DNA from: JANXYW01 sp964458665
GTDB taxonomy: Bacteria > Chloroflexota > Dehalococcoidia > DSTF01 > JACRBR01
Length of the DNA stretch: 5,535 nucleotides
Assembly (NCBI GenBank): GCA_964458665.1
Contig: CAYWOO010000051.1
Location: 1-5,535, forward strand
Reading direction: 5' to 3'
Shown: one piece after another, positions 5,439 through 5,535 of the stretch
Numbering within the stretch: the stretch's first letter is position 1
How the letters are laid out: each line of letters begins with the position of its first letter
Position numbers and translations under genes: made by a program
The notes under the pieces: generated by a model
Databases searched by the model: none
What the model saw: the letters and a program-made list of their open reading frames with translations, nothing else
What the model was told of the DNA's origin: nothing

Positions 5439-5535
5439 TCAGTCAGCTCCGGTTTCGCCGAGGTACTCGATGATCCTGCTCGCCCGGATGCGTATCGTCA
5501 CCTCGTTTTCGGCGCGTGCGTGGCGGGCGTACGCC
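5439..5535 (-). CDS. Possible C-terminus of a partial gene entering from the right edge, family unknown
   Basis: On the - strand an open frame enters from the right edge and ends at TGA (5439-5441), giving 31 visible codons. The visible end includes ENEVTIRIRAS and RIIEYLGETGAD, a composition that looks like a real soluble protein; about 80% of codons end in G or C. The stop lies 125 bp upstream of the GH3 start, and the GH3 promoter and an inverted repeat lie between, so the two are probably separate units. I do not recognise the family. The competing reading is a + strand gene starting at the ATG at 5470, with GAGG about 7 nt upstream, which would overlap this frame. I favour the - strand reading only modestly. 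Confidence 0.35.
   Translation of the reverse strand, partial: AYARHARAENEVTIRIRASRIIEYLGETGAD

Noticed and set aside
4706..5473. Open frame of about 255 codons on the + strand opposite the GH3 5' part
   Set aside because: It lies antisense to clear GH3 motifs and its product is Ser/Arg/Pro-rich without domain features.
5470..5535. Possible + strand gene start (ATG 5470, GAGG about 7 nt upstream)
   Set aside because: Only 22 codons are visible, and the overlapping - strand frame reads more like a natural protein. Kept only as the alternative to the right-edge partial gene.

Overview
The window is GC-rich bacterial chromosome, roughly 60-65% GC by eye, with strong G/C preference at third codon positions. 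The gene content is ordinary housekeeping and metabolism: a tRNA end, a DEAD-box RNA helicase, a VOC-family enzyme, the broken head of a carboxymuconolactone-decarboxylase-like gene, and a cytoplasmic GH3 beta-glucosidase. No phage, IS, CRISPR or toxin genes are visible. The tRNA encodes its own CCA, and the GH3 gene appears to have a leaderless promoter. Together with the high GC, this would suit a Chloroflexota- or Actinobacteriota-like soil or environmental bacterium. That placement is inference; no marker here settles it.

Layout, left to right. Bases 1-55 are the 3' part of a tRNA-Gly on the + strand, and its anticodon stem looks two bases short. After about 145 bp without a gene, a DeaD/CsdA-like helicase runs on the - strand (201-1793). 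A 257-bp leader or spacer with several inverted repeats (1794-2050) separates it from a VOC-superfamily enzyme on the - strand (2051-2641). The 191 bp upstream of that gene (2642-2832) carry a 19-bp palindrome and helically phased repeats that look like an operator. The + strand then carries the first 71 codons of a carboxymuconolactone-decarboxylase-like gene (2833-3048), with its ribosome site but without the catalytic part. The convergent GH3 gene (3076-5313, - strand) ends 27 bp further on. Its start ATG lies 6 nt after a good -10 box. An inverted repeat (5362-5399) follows, and probably the last codons of another - strand gene enter from the right edge (5439-5535).

The genes do not form one clear pathway. 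The VOC enzyme and the carboxymuconolactone-decarboxylase-like remnant face away from each other across the operator-like sequence, and probably once formed a divergently controlled pair in small-molecule or aromatic metabolism. The GH3 enzyme is a separate unit that would hydrolyse imported oligosaccharides or glycosides. The helicase is a separate RNA-remodelling gene, perhaps with leader-based regulation. I found no convincing new biological system. The points most worth a second look are the phased operator-like repeats, the truncated gene, the leaderless GH3 promoter, the structured helicase leader and the odd tRNA arm.
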